A stretch of DNA of 23,814 nucleotides from CAZEGV01 sp964511645 (lineage in GTDB: Bacteria > Bacteroidota > Bacteroidia > Cytophagales > JAAEPT01), in NCBI GenBank assembly GCA_964511645.1, contig CAZEGV010000044.1, forward strand, positions 1 through 23,814, read 5' to 3'. Made by a program: the position numbers and the translations under genes. Under the pieces are notes generated by a model. The model was not told where the DNA came from. It searched no databases and saw nothing but the letters and a program-made list of their open reading frames with translations. This document shows, piece by piece, positions 16,734 to 23,814 of the stretch. Within the stretch, counting starts at the first letter, position 1. The number at the start of each line of letters is the position of its first letter.

Positions 16734-16833
16734 NNNNNNNNNNNNNNNNNNNNNNNNNNNNNNNNNNNNNNNNNNNNNNNNNNNNNNNNNNNNNNNNNNN
16801 NNNNNNNNNNNNNNNNNNNNNNNNNNNNNNNNN
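16734..16833. other. Assembly gap of exactly 100 N
   Basis: A placeholder gap inside the HYR gene. The upstream frame needs one more base to finish the codon TA?, and the downstream frame starts with the last two bases of a codon. An intact gene therefore needs a true gap length of 3n+2; 100 is 3n+1, so the printed length cannot be right. Repeat geometry predicts about 788 bases. Confidence 0.97.
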
Positions 16834-16888
16834 CGTGTAAATTTACAGTGTCAGTTGAAGACAATACAAAACCTGTAATTACTTGTCC
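16834..16888 (+). repeat. 55-bp exact repeat, right edge of gap
   Basis: The first 55 bases after the gap are identical to 17842-17896 and diverge at the very next base. Together with the 55-base identity at the left edge, this is what a de Bruijn assembler with k=55 leaves at a collapsed repeat. Confidence 0.95.
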
Positions 16889-19118
16889 TAGTAATATTAC
16901 TGTACCAGCAGATAATAGTGTTTGTGAGGCTGTAGTTACTTATGCACTTCCAAGTTTTAACAATAACTGTATGGGTTCAGTTTTAACTCAAACAGATATT
17001 ACAGGGTTAGTTTCTGGAAGCTCATTTTCTTTAGGTTCAACAACGTTGAGCTATTTGGTGACGGATGCCGTTGGACAAACAGCTTCATGTACATTTGATG
17101 TTTTAGTGGAAGACACTCAAGGTCCTACGGTTACTTGTCCTAGTGACGCTATTGTATCTGTTGATAATGGTATTTGTGGAGCTGTTTATACTTACCCAGA
17201 TTTTGTAGAAGGTGTAACGATGTTTGATAACTGTACAGGAATTACGGTTACAAAGACAGATGTTACAGGGTTTAATTCTGGTGATGTTTTTCCAGTGGGA
17301 ACAACAAACCTTTCTTATGAGATTAAAGATGGCAGTGACAACAAAATAGTTTGTGCTTTTGCTATAACAGTAGCAGACGATGAATTACCGACTATTATCT
17401 GTCCTAGTGATACTATAATAAGTGTAGCCCCAGGGTTATGTGAGCGAGTATTTACTTATACTCTTCCAGTAGCAAGCGATAATTGTACAGGGTTTAATAG
17501 CGTATTTGTATCAGGGATAGAGCGAGGGAACTCATTTCCCTTAGGTTCTACAAGTATTGTTTATGAAGTAACAGACGCTAGTAATCATAAGACACAATGT
17601 ACATTTGATGTCACAGTAGTAGACGATATTAAACCAACTATTAAGTGTTTAAATGACACTACTATTTATGTAGGGACTAGTTGTGATGTTGCCTTTACTT
17701 TTAATTTAGAGTCAAGCGATAATTGTACGGTATCACCAGCCATTTCATTTGTATCAGGTTTTGCTACAGGCGTTGTGCTTAATATTGGTGATTATGATTA
17801 TGAGATAGTTGTAGAAGATAATGCAGGTAATGTAAGTGATACGTGTAAATTTACAGTGTCAGTTGAAGACAATACAAAACCTGTAATTACTTGTCCGCCA
17901 TCTGAATTGTTATGTGTAGAGCAAGTTTATAATTTCCCATTAGCTACGGTAAGTGACCATTGTACTAATGGTATTGTTCCTCTCCAGTCTTCAGGGAAAA
18001 CATCGGGAGAAGTATTTGGAATAGGGCAACACTCAATTGTTTTTACTGCTACTGATCTGGGTAATAATAGTGCTAATTGTTCATTTACAATTACAGTATT
18101 TGACACAACTCAAGTGCCAGATATTAATGGCGGGGATACTTTATATTTCTGTGATACAACAGTAACATTAAGTGTTAATAATACAGGTTTCTCTACAGGG
18201 TCTTGGAAAATATTAAGCGGTCAAGGAAAAATCGACTTGCCTAATCAGTCAACAACTGTAATGGATAGCCTAGCTTATGGCTCTTCTGTGCGTGTGGCAT
18301 GGGAAAGTACATTTGGTCAATGTGCTACAAAGTTAGACTCAAGTCTTGTGATTATCAAAACGCCACCAACTGCAAGTGGTTTATTGTTTAATTATTTATT
18401 GTGTGACGATGCAACTATTGATTTGTCTGCTATTTCGAATGCTGATTCAGTGAAATGGGTGCAAACAAGTGGAAGTAGTGTTAGTATTTCTGCGGACTCG
18501 CTATTAGCCACTACACTAAGTGGATTTGATAATAATGATTTACAATACACTTTCAATTTTGTAGCATCTACGTTTACTTGTCCAGATTCTATTATTTCTT
18601 TTGTAATAGATGCTTCTACTAATCCAGAAATCACCATTTCGGAAGATACAGCGGTTTATCTTGGTGAGTCGGTTACTTTGGAAGTGTCAGCAAATATGAC
18701 TGCTGACTTTGAATGGCTAGATGTAGGTAATGTGTCATTGTCTCTATTAGATTTCTTGGATGTGTCTCCAATAGTAACTACAATGTATTATGTGTCAGCG
18801 GTTAATATTAAAGGTTGTATGACAACTGATTCTGTAAAGGTTATATTTAAAGATGACATTAAGATATATACAGGTGTTACCCCTAACGGAGATGGCATTA
18901 ATGATGTTTGGTACATTAGAGGGATGAAAAGCCATCCTGACGCAGAAGTATCAATCTTTACGCAATGGGGGCAACCAATATTTAATTCAACAGGTTATGA
19001 CAAACCTTGGGATGCTACTCATAATGAAGAAGGAGTTCCTTTTGGTGTGTATTACTACATTGTAGATTTAAAAAATGGAAGTACGCCACAAACAGGTACA
19101 ATAACAGTATTGAAATAA
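16834..19118 (+). CDS. HYR-repeat T9SS surface protein, C-terminal part with sorting domain
   Basis: Second half of the same gene, read in the frame whose first full codon is at 16836 (CKFTVSVEDNTKP). Five HYR modules follow, opening CPSNITV, CPSDAIV, CPSDTII, CLNDTTI and CPPSELL with module lengths of 82-88 residues. PKD-like modules come next (GFSTGSWKIL, SADSVKWVQT-like), then an Ig-like linker. The end is a gliding-motility-associated type B T9SS sorting domain (TPNGDGINDVWYIRG, VSIFTQWGQPIF, YDKPWDA, GVYYYIVDLKNG, QTGTITVLK). Such proteins cross the outer membrane by T9SS and stay on or leave the surface, serving in adhesion or gliding. Type B sorting normally needs a SprF-like partner, and a PorP/SprF gene begins four bases after the stop. 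An internal ATG at 16848 is not the true start. Confidence 0.88.
16879..17053 (+). repeat. HYR module repeat, second copy
   Basis: This is the downstream partner of 16559-16733 (seven mismatches in 175 bases). It opens a run of four modules with period 252, 264, 246 and 246 bases, together 1008, measured between the module cysteines at 16884, 17136, 17400, 17646 and 17892. Confidence 0.95.
17842..17896 (+). repeat. 55-bp exact repeat, downstream copy
   Basis: Partner of 16834-16888, exactly 1008 bases further on. It encodes CKFTVSVEDNTKPVITCP, the joint between two HYR modules. Confidence 0.95.
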
Positions 19119-19122
19119 GCTT

Positions 19123-20091
19123 ATGAATATCATAAAAAAAACATTCGTATTATTAACTGTCTTGATTTCCTTCAATGGACTTTCTCAACAGTTTTCACAG
19201 TTTACTCAGTATACCAATAATATTTTTATTATTAATCCTGCTGCTTCAGGTATTAACAATAAGTTAAATGTTGCAATGGGATATAGGAATCAGTGGACAA
19301 GCTTTCAAAATAACCCATCAGCATTTTATGTAGGAGGAAATTATACTTTAAACAAGGATATTACTCGCTCATACTTGGATCATTCTATTAGGGTAAGTAA
19401 TTCAGATTTGTTTAAGAGACATGAATCAGAAGGAAAAAATAAGCATGTAGTGGGGGCTTATGTAATCGGTAACAATTTCCTGCCTGTTTCTAATATGTCA
19501 GTATCAGGTCTGTATGCTTTTCACTTAGCGGTAGATGAATTTCATGTGTCACTTGGAGCAGCATTGTCATTTAATCAGTTTAAGACAAACTTAGCTGATA
19601 TTTCCTTTTTTCAAGGAAATGATAGTCAGTATGAGTCTTTTTTAAGTAAGAAAAGTAAAACTTCTTTTGCGGACATGAATTTAGGGATAATGGCATATTC
19701 ACATAATATGTATTTTGGGTATTCTGTAGTTGGGCTTGTTCCAAATCAATTAAAATTTGATGCTCAAGGTTTGTCTGCAAAAATAAATACCCATCATTAT
19801 GTAACATTAGGAACGAAACAAAAATTAAGTTCTAAAATTGATTTAAACCCGAGTATTTTAATTAAAACTTTAAAAAATGTCCCCACTTCATTTGATGTGA
19901 ATGTAATGGCAATATATGATGATTCGTATAGATTAGGAGTTTCTTATCGTCATGATGATGCGATTGCCGTGATGGGAGGACTTACTTTTAATCATCATTA
20001 TACAATTAGCTACTCTTACGATATCACTACTTCTACTTTAAAACAATTTAGTAAGGGTACACACGAAATCGTGTTGTTAGCTAAATTTTAA
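19123..20091 (+). CDS. PorP/SprF-family outer-membrane protein of type IX secretion
   Basis: A 322-residue protein with a signal peptide (IIKKTFVLLTVLISFNGLSQ). It has the family opening QFSQFTQYTNNIFIINPAASG, then NVAMGYRNQWTSFQNNPSAF, followed by alternating beta-strand sequence typical of a beta-barrel. The C-terminal strand block (GVSYRHDDAIAVMGGLTF...HYTISYSYDITTSTL) matches PorP/SprF. Members help type B sorting-domain proteins cross or attach at the outer membrane, as SprF does for SprB. It lies four bases after the HYR protein gene and 23 bases before the OmpA-like gene, making a classic cargo-SprF-OmpA trio. It is likely specific to the upstream cargo. Family certain, exact partner inferred. 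Confidence 0.93.
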   Translation: MNIIKKTFVLLTVLISFNGLSQQFSQFTQYTNNIFIINPAASGINNKLNVAMGYRNQWTSFQNNPSAFYVGGNYTLNKDITRSYLDHSIRVSNSDLFKRHESEGKNKHVVGAYVIGNNFLPVSNMSVSGLYAFHLAVDEFHVSLGAALSFNQFKTNLADISFFQGNDSQYESFLSKKSKTSFADMNLGIMAYSHNMYFGYSVVGLVPNQLKFDAQGLSAKINTHHYVTLGTKQKLSSKIDLNPSILIKTLKNVPTSFDVNVMAIYDDSYRLGVSYRHDDAIAVMGGLTFNHHYTISYSYDITTSTLKQFSKGTHEIVLLAKF

Positions 20092-20114
20092 TCTATATTA
20101 TTATTGTCACTGTC

Positions 20115-21689
20115 ATGAAAAAAGGATTATACTTATTACTACTTATTGTTGCAATCAAGAGTTTTTCACAAGACCTGTATAAGGAGTTTACAATTAGCGA
20201 ACCTAAGAAAATTTATAACTTAATTAACTCCTCTGCTGAAGAAGATTTGCCTCTTTTATCACATAGCGGAGATGTGCTTTATTTTGTACGTACCTTTCAT
20301 CCTCAAAATACAGGAGGAAAGTATGCAGGACAAGATATTTGGATGTCGAGAAAAATTAATGATTCTACATGGTCTAGTCCAATTAACCATTTTCCTATAG
20401 AAGGAAATGAGTTTTTAAATGATGAGTATAATAATGTGGTTGTAGGAGTTAGCTATACGGGGGACACTTTGTATCTATTGAATCATTACCACCATCATAA
20501 AAGAAAATTAAAACACAACCATCATTACAAAAAAACGGAAGAAGGATTGTCAATTACTTATAGAGGAGGAGATGGTATATGGTCTGCACCGAAAGATATA
20601 AATATGCCAGTATTAGATTTTGACATCTATCATTATGGACTTTCTATGAACCATACTGGTGATGTACTATTAATTTCTGTAGAATATCCAGAACACACAT
20701 TAGGGAAAGAAGATTTGTATGTGGTACTCAAAAAAGGAGAAAATAATTGGACTGACCCTATTCACTTAGGTAATGTTGTTAATACAGAGTTTATTGAGTT
20801 TTCTCCATTTTTATCTCAAGACAAAAATCATTTGTATTTTGCTAGTAATAGACCAGGAGGATATGGAGGTGTAGATATTTATGAAACAGAGAGACTAGAC
20901 TCAACTTGGACTAAATGGTCAGAGCCAGTAAATATGGGTCCTAAGATTAATACAGCAGGATTTGATGCTTATCTGTCGATTAGTGATGACCATCATTTGT
21001 TATTTGCTCGTAATTTGGATACGCTTACAGCAGATATTTATATTGCTGATATTACACAAAAAAAAGCCCCTCTTTTTGATGAAAATAATGAAACGATATT
21101 GGCAAATATTATCGATTCTAGTGGTTTTTTGAATTTAGAATATTTGGTTAATGTAGATACTATTGTACAAGTTAAAGATGTGTTAGACCCTAATATGAAA
21201 GTGGCTAAAGGAATTAATATAGATTCTCTCATTTATGAAAAAGCATTGGACTATGTTGATGATATGAATAAGAAAAAAGGTTATGAAGTAGTTGATTTAC
21301 ATGATACTGAGGTGCGAGACTTATCTAAAAAAGACCTGCAGGGAAATAAAATATTGCCACGAGCTATTACAATTCATTTTGATTTTAATTTAGCCACTTT
21401 AGGCAAAGAAGATGAAGAATTACTTGATAAGGCAATATTTTTATTAAAAAATGATAATAAGCTAAAAGCTACACTTACAGGACATACTTGTACAATTGGG
21501 CCAGATCATTATAATAGAGATTTGTCTAAACAAAGAGCCATTTCTGCTAGGAGTTTTTTGTTAAAGAAAAAAGTAAGTAATCATGCTCTATTTTTGAAAT
21601 GGCAAGGAGAGTTGAAGCCAGTAGCAGCTAATGACACAGAAGAAGGAAGGGCTACTAATAGAAGGGTAGAAATTAGTTTTTCTAGGTAG
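20115..21689 (+). CDS. OmpA-family protein with PD40 repeats
   Basis: A 524-residue envelope protein with a signal peptide (~1-18). A beta-propeller-like PD40 region follows (about 40-310; repeats such as LPLLSHSGDVLYFVR, FSPFLSQDKNHLYFASNRPGGYGGVDIY). After a linker, an OmpA/MotB peptidoglycan-binding domain spans ~415-524 (HFDFNLATL, YNRDLSKQRAISARSFL, ATNRRVEISF). The usual GHTD motif reads GHTC here: Cys459 replaces the aspartate that normally grips diaminopimelate, while Arg474 is kept. A histidine-rich loop lies at 124-137 (seven His). Homologues accompany SprF/PorP proteins and probably tie the T9SS cargo assembly to the cell wall. The stop overlaps the mnmA start by one base. Confidence 0.9.
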   Translation: MKKGLYLLLLIVAIKSFSQDLYKEFTISEPKKIYNLINSSAEEDLPLLSHSGDVLYFVRTFHPQNTGGKYAGQDIWMSRKINDSTWSSPINHFPIEGNEFLNDEYNNVVVGVSYTGDTLYLLNHYHHHKRKLKHNHHYKKTEEGLSITYRGGDGIWSAPKDINMPVLDFDIYHYGLSMNHTGDVLLISVEYPEHTLGKEDLYVVLKKGENNWTDPIHLGNVVNTEFIEFSPFLSQDKNHLYFASNRPGGYGGVDIYETERLDSTWTKWSEPVNMGPKINTAGFDAYLSISDDHHLLFARNLDTLTADIYIADITQKKAPLFDENNETILANIIDSSGFLNLEYLVNVDTIVQVKDVLDPNMKVAKGINIDSLIYEKALDYVDDMNKKKGYEVVDLHDTEVRDLSKKDLQGNKILPRAITIHFDFNLATLGKEDEELLDKAIFLLKNDNKLKATLTGHTCTIGPDHYNRDLSKQRAISARSFLLKKKVSNHALFLKWQGELKPVAANDTEEGRATNRRVEISFSR

Positions 21690-22885
21690 TGGCAAAAATA
21701 ATTGTTGGCTTATCGGGAGGAGTTGACTCTAGTGTAGCAGCTTATCTTTTACAGAAAGAGGGACATGAAGTTATTGTTCTTTTTATGAAAAACTGGCATG
21801 ATGACACCGTCACTATTAGTGATGAATGCCCTTGGCTAGAAGATAGTAATGATGCTCTTATTGTAGCAGAATCTTTAGGCATTCCTTTTCAGACAATAGA
21901 CCTTAGTGAGCAGTATAAAGAACGTATAGTAGAGTATATGTTTGATGAATATCAGAATGGAAGGACTCCTAATCCAGATGTACTTTGTAATCGTGAGATT
22001 AAGTTTGATGTTTTTTTGAAAACAGCCTTATCTCTTGGTGCTGACTATGTAGCTACAGGACATTATTGCCAAAAACAAACTATAGATATTAATGGAAATG
22101 AAGTTCATCAATTAATTGCTGGGGTTGATATAAATAAAGACCAAAGTTATTTTCTTTGTCAACTTCGCCAAGAACAATTAGCAAAAGCGATATTTCCAAT
22201 AGGGAAATATACAAAACCACAAGTACGAGAGATTGCCCGTGAGGCGGGGTTGGCTACAGCAGAGAAGAAAGATTCTCAAGGGTTGTGTTTTATAGGGAAA
22301 GTGAAATTACCTGAGTTTTTACAACAAAAACTAAAGCCTAAAACGGGGAAAATTATTGAACTAAGTGAGAAATCGACCTTGTTTCAGAGGAAATTCCTAG
22401 GCTTTACTAAAGAACTTGAGGCAGAAGAACTAAACAAAATAGTAGCACCTTACCCTTATCACTTTAATAGTGGAAAAGTAATTGGTAAGCATAATGGAGC
22501 ACATTATTATACCGTAGGACAACGAAAGGGGTTAGGGATTGGAGGTGTGCCATTACCTTTGTTTGTGATTGGGATAGATACAAAAGAAAACTTAGTATTT
22601 GTTGGGCAAGGAGAAAATCACCCTGGGTTATTACGAAAAGGCTTGTCTATAAAAGAGTCTGATATTCATTGGGTAAGAGAGGATTTACGTGCTGAAGAAG
22701 GAGAGTTGAGAAGGTATAAAGCTCGAATTCGATATAGACAAGAGCTTCAAGATTGCTTATTGATGATGAAAAATAGTACGTTATATGTTATTTTTGATGA
22801 GAAGCAACGAGCTATTGCACCAGGTCAATTTGTAGCATGGTATGAAGGAGAGGAATTAATAGGTTCGGGAGTTATCTCACATTAG
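21689..22885 (+). CDS. mnmA: tRNA-specific 2-thiouridylase MnmA
   Basis: A 398-residue enzyme that puts sulfur on U34 of tRNA-Lys, -Glu and -Gln (s2U34). It adenylates the uridine with ATP and then uses a persulfide. The PP-loop SGGVDSS is at residues 9-15. Catalytic Cys100 sits in TPNPDVLCNREIKF, and the persulfide Cys200 in SQGLCFIG. GHYC and NKDQSYFL are further landmarks. The C-terminal beta-barrel region (YTVGQRKGLGIGG, then RYRQ..., PGQFVAWY) is complete. It has the ~30-residue insert before YTVGQRKG that I recall from other Bacteroidota MnmA proteins. The start is GTG at 21689, inside the preceding stop codon TAG; it is chosen because it gives the standard M-A-K-I-I-V-G-L-S-G-G beginning. 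The terC remnant starts three bases later. Confidence 0.97.
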   Translation: MAKIIVGLSGGVDSSVAAYLLQKEGHEVIVLFMKNWHDDTVTISDECPWLEDSNDALIVAESLGIPFQTIDLSEQYKERIVEYMFDEYQNGRTPNPDVLCNREIKFDVFLKTALSLGADYVATGHYCQKQTIDINGNEVHQLIAGVDINKDQSYFLCQLRQEQLAKAIFPIGKYTKPQVREIAREAGLATAEKKDSQGLCFIGKVKLPEFLQQKLKPKTGKIIELSEKSTLFQRKFLGFTKELEAEELNKIVAPYPYHFNSGKVIGKHNGAHYYTVGQRKGLGIGGVPLPLFVIGIDTKENLVFVGQGENHPGLLRKGLSIKESDIHWVREDLRAEEGELRRYKARIRYRQELQDCLLMMKNSTLYVIFDEKQRAIAPGQFVAWYEGEELIGSGVISH

Positions 22886-22888
22886 ATT

Positions 22889-23632
22889 ATGGAACAATTA
22901 TTACAACCAGAAGGACTAATAGCCTTACTGACGCTTACTTTTTTGGAAATAATATTAGGTGTAGATAATATTATTTTTATTTCAATTGTATCAAATAAAT
23001 TAGCTAAAGAGGAGCAAGGAAAAGCACGAACAATAGGACTGCTTATAGCAGTTTTGTTTAGAATTGGGATGTTGCTAGGTATTAAATGGATAATGGGTTT
23101 TAAGACAGTGTTGTTTACTTTACCTCTCCACGATATTGTTTCTTCTCAGGCAAATATTGGAGTATCAGGAAAAGATTTGATTTTACTCTTTGGGGGTTTG
23201 TTCTTAATTGCTAAAAGCACCAAGGAAATGCACCATAAAGTAGATGAAGGAGGAGATGATTCTAATATTGTTAGTAAAGCATCCAAAAGTATGCTCAATG
23301 TTATTGTATAGATAATTATATTGGATATTGTGTTTTCATTTGACTCTATACTAACGGCTGTTGGGCTTACTGATAATGTAACGCTAATGATAATTGCAGT
23401 TATTCTATCGATGATTATAATGATTAGTTTTGCTAGCAAAATTGCTCGGTTTATTCAAGCCCATCCTACCCTCGAAATATTGGCTTTGTCGTTCCTGATT
23501 CTTATTGGATTTATGCTTATTTTAGAATCTTTACATGTGCATGTGCCTAAAGGTTATGTATATTTTGCGGTAGTTTTTTCTTTATTGGTAGAGGTTATCA
23601 ATATCAAGATTCATGAGAGGAAGAAAAAATGA
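22889..23632 (+). pseudogene. TerC-family membrane protein interrupted by an in-frame TAG
   Basis: Both halves lie in the same frame: 140 codons from the ATG at 22889, a TAG at 23309-23311, then ~107 codons to the true stop at 23630-23632. Joined, they give a 247-residue protein of normal TerC length. The first half has the metal-site motif TFLEIILGVDNIIFIS, the second DIVFSFDSILTAVGLTD and the conserved end IPKGY-like VPKGYVYFAVVFSLLVEVIN. Homologues are integral membrane proteins linked with metal (Mn) export and tellurite resistance. The amber replaces a residue that is Gln in E. coli YoaE-type relatives (QIVVLD against *IIILD), so one CAG to TAG change explains it. The gene is probably a fresh pseudogene, or the base is a sequencing error. 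TAG ends other genes here, so it is a true stop. Confidence 0.85.
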
Positions 23633-23685
23633 TATCAATTCAAATCGGTGTTAGATGGGATGCGTGAGGGGGTGAAGTGGAAATC

Positions 23686-23749
23686 CTTTTCTTATGATTT
23701 TATCATATTGAGCTTGTTGAAATACAAAAATATAAAATCATAAGAAAAG
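23686..23749. repeat. 18-bp inverted repeat with 28-base loop
   Basis: CTTTTCTTATGATTTTAT (23686-23703) is perfectly complementary to 23732-23749. There is no U-run after it, so it is not a standard terminator. It could be part of a small palindromic element or a remnant of a mobile element's ends. Confidence 0.6.
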
Positions 23750-23779
23750 ATTGGGAACAAAAAACAAGTCACCAAAGCT

Positions 23780-23798
23780 TTGCAGATAGTATCTGCAA
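23780..23798. repeat. Near-perfect 19-base palindrome
   Basis: TTGCAGATA, one central G, then TATCTGCAA. It is a tight dyad with 9-base arms, 31 bases after the preceding inverted repeat. It may be a protein-binding site or part of a repeated palindromic element. Confidence 0.5.
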
Positions 23799-23814
23799 CC
23801 CAAGAACGAGAAAA

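Larger units (their letters stand above)
23633..23814. other. Gene-free end of window with two dyads
   Basis: No supported gene in these ~180 bases. The longest start-to-stop run I can find is 27 codons (from 23660) and looks random. The stretch is dominated by the inverted repeats at 23686-23749 and 23780-23798. Confidence 0.5.

Noticed and set aside
16559..17896. CRISPR-like direct repeats
   Set aside because: The repeats are protein-coding HYR modules in frame, about 250 bases long and diverged, with no short repeat-spacer pattern.
16848..19118. A separate gene starting at the ATG at 16848
   Set aside because: The frame continues upstream into the gap, the ATG is inside an HYR module joint, there is no signal peptide, and the preceding half lacks a C-terminal sorting domain. 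It is one gene.
23309..23311. TAG in terC read as sense (recoded stop or altered genetic code)
   Set aside because: TAG is the normal stop of the regulator gene, the OmpA-like gene and mnmA in this window, so a general reassignment is not supported. No recoding hairpin was evident after the codon.

Overview
The window is AT-rich DNA from a member of the Bacteroidota, probably a free-living Flavobacteriales or Cytophagales relative. The evidence is a type IX secretion (T9SS) cargo protein with a gliding-motility type C-terminal domain, a PorP/SprF protein beside it, TTG-N19-TAnnTTTG type promoters and almost no Shine-Dalgarno sequences. No rRNA, tRNA, CRISPR array or plasmid/phage gene was recognised.

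Layout. (1) 1-2084 is an accessory stretch: two orphan genes of unknown function, a gene-poor spacer with a long inverted repeat, three copies of a short motif (TTTAGCG-N3-5-GTTGGCA), and a scrap of an IS4-type transposase. (2) 2089-10493 is a dissolved-inorganic-carbon locus: a divergent Crp/Fnr-family regulator, a 73-residue unknown protein, DabA, DabB, a SulP-family anion transporter, and a convergent beta-carbonic anhydrase. No Rubisco or carboxysome gene is present, so the likely job is feeding CO2/bicarbonate to anaplerotic and biosynthetic carboxylases when CO2 is low. (3) 14075 down to 10729 (minus strand) reads siroheme-synthase-like dehydrogenase, rhodanese, MscS-type channel and LD-carboxypeptidase, tightly packed and probably one operon. 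The carbonic anhydrase lies further downstream on the same strand. (4) 14170-21689 (plus strand) is a T9SS surface module: a giant HYR-repeat adhesin-like protein interrupted by a 100-N assembly gap, a PorP/SprF outer-membrane protein and an OmpA/PD40 protein. (5) mnmA follows, overlapping by one base, and then a TerC-family gene broken by one in-frame TAG. (6) The last 180 bases hold no gene, only two inverted repeats.

The most informative observations are these. The N gap sits inside a tandem duplication. The sequence at both gap edges is repeated downstream over exactly 55 bp, and the geometry predicts a 1008-bp (four-module) period and about 788 missing bases. The terC interruption is a single amber codon at a position that is glutamine in relatives. 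The dab locus carries an unrecognised small gene and two candidate operators. Two divergent promoters overlap in the spacer between the adhesin and siroheme operons.
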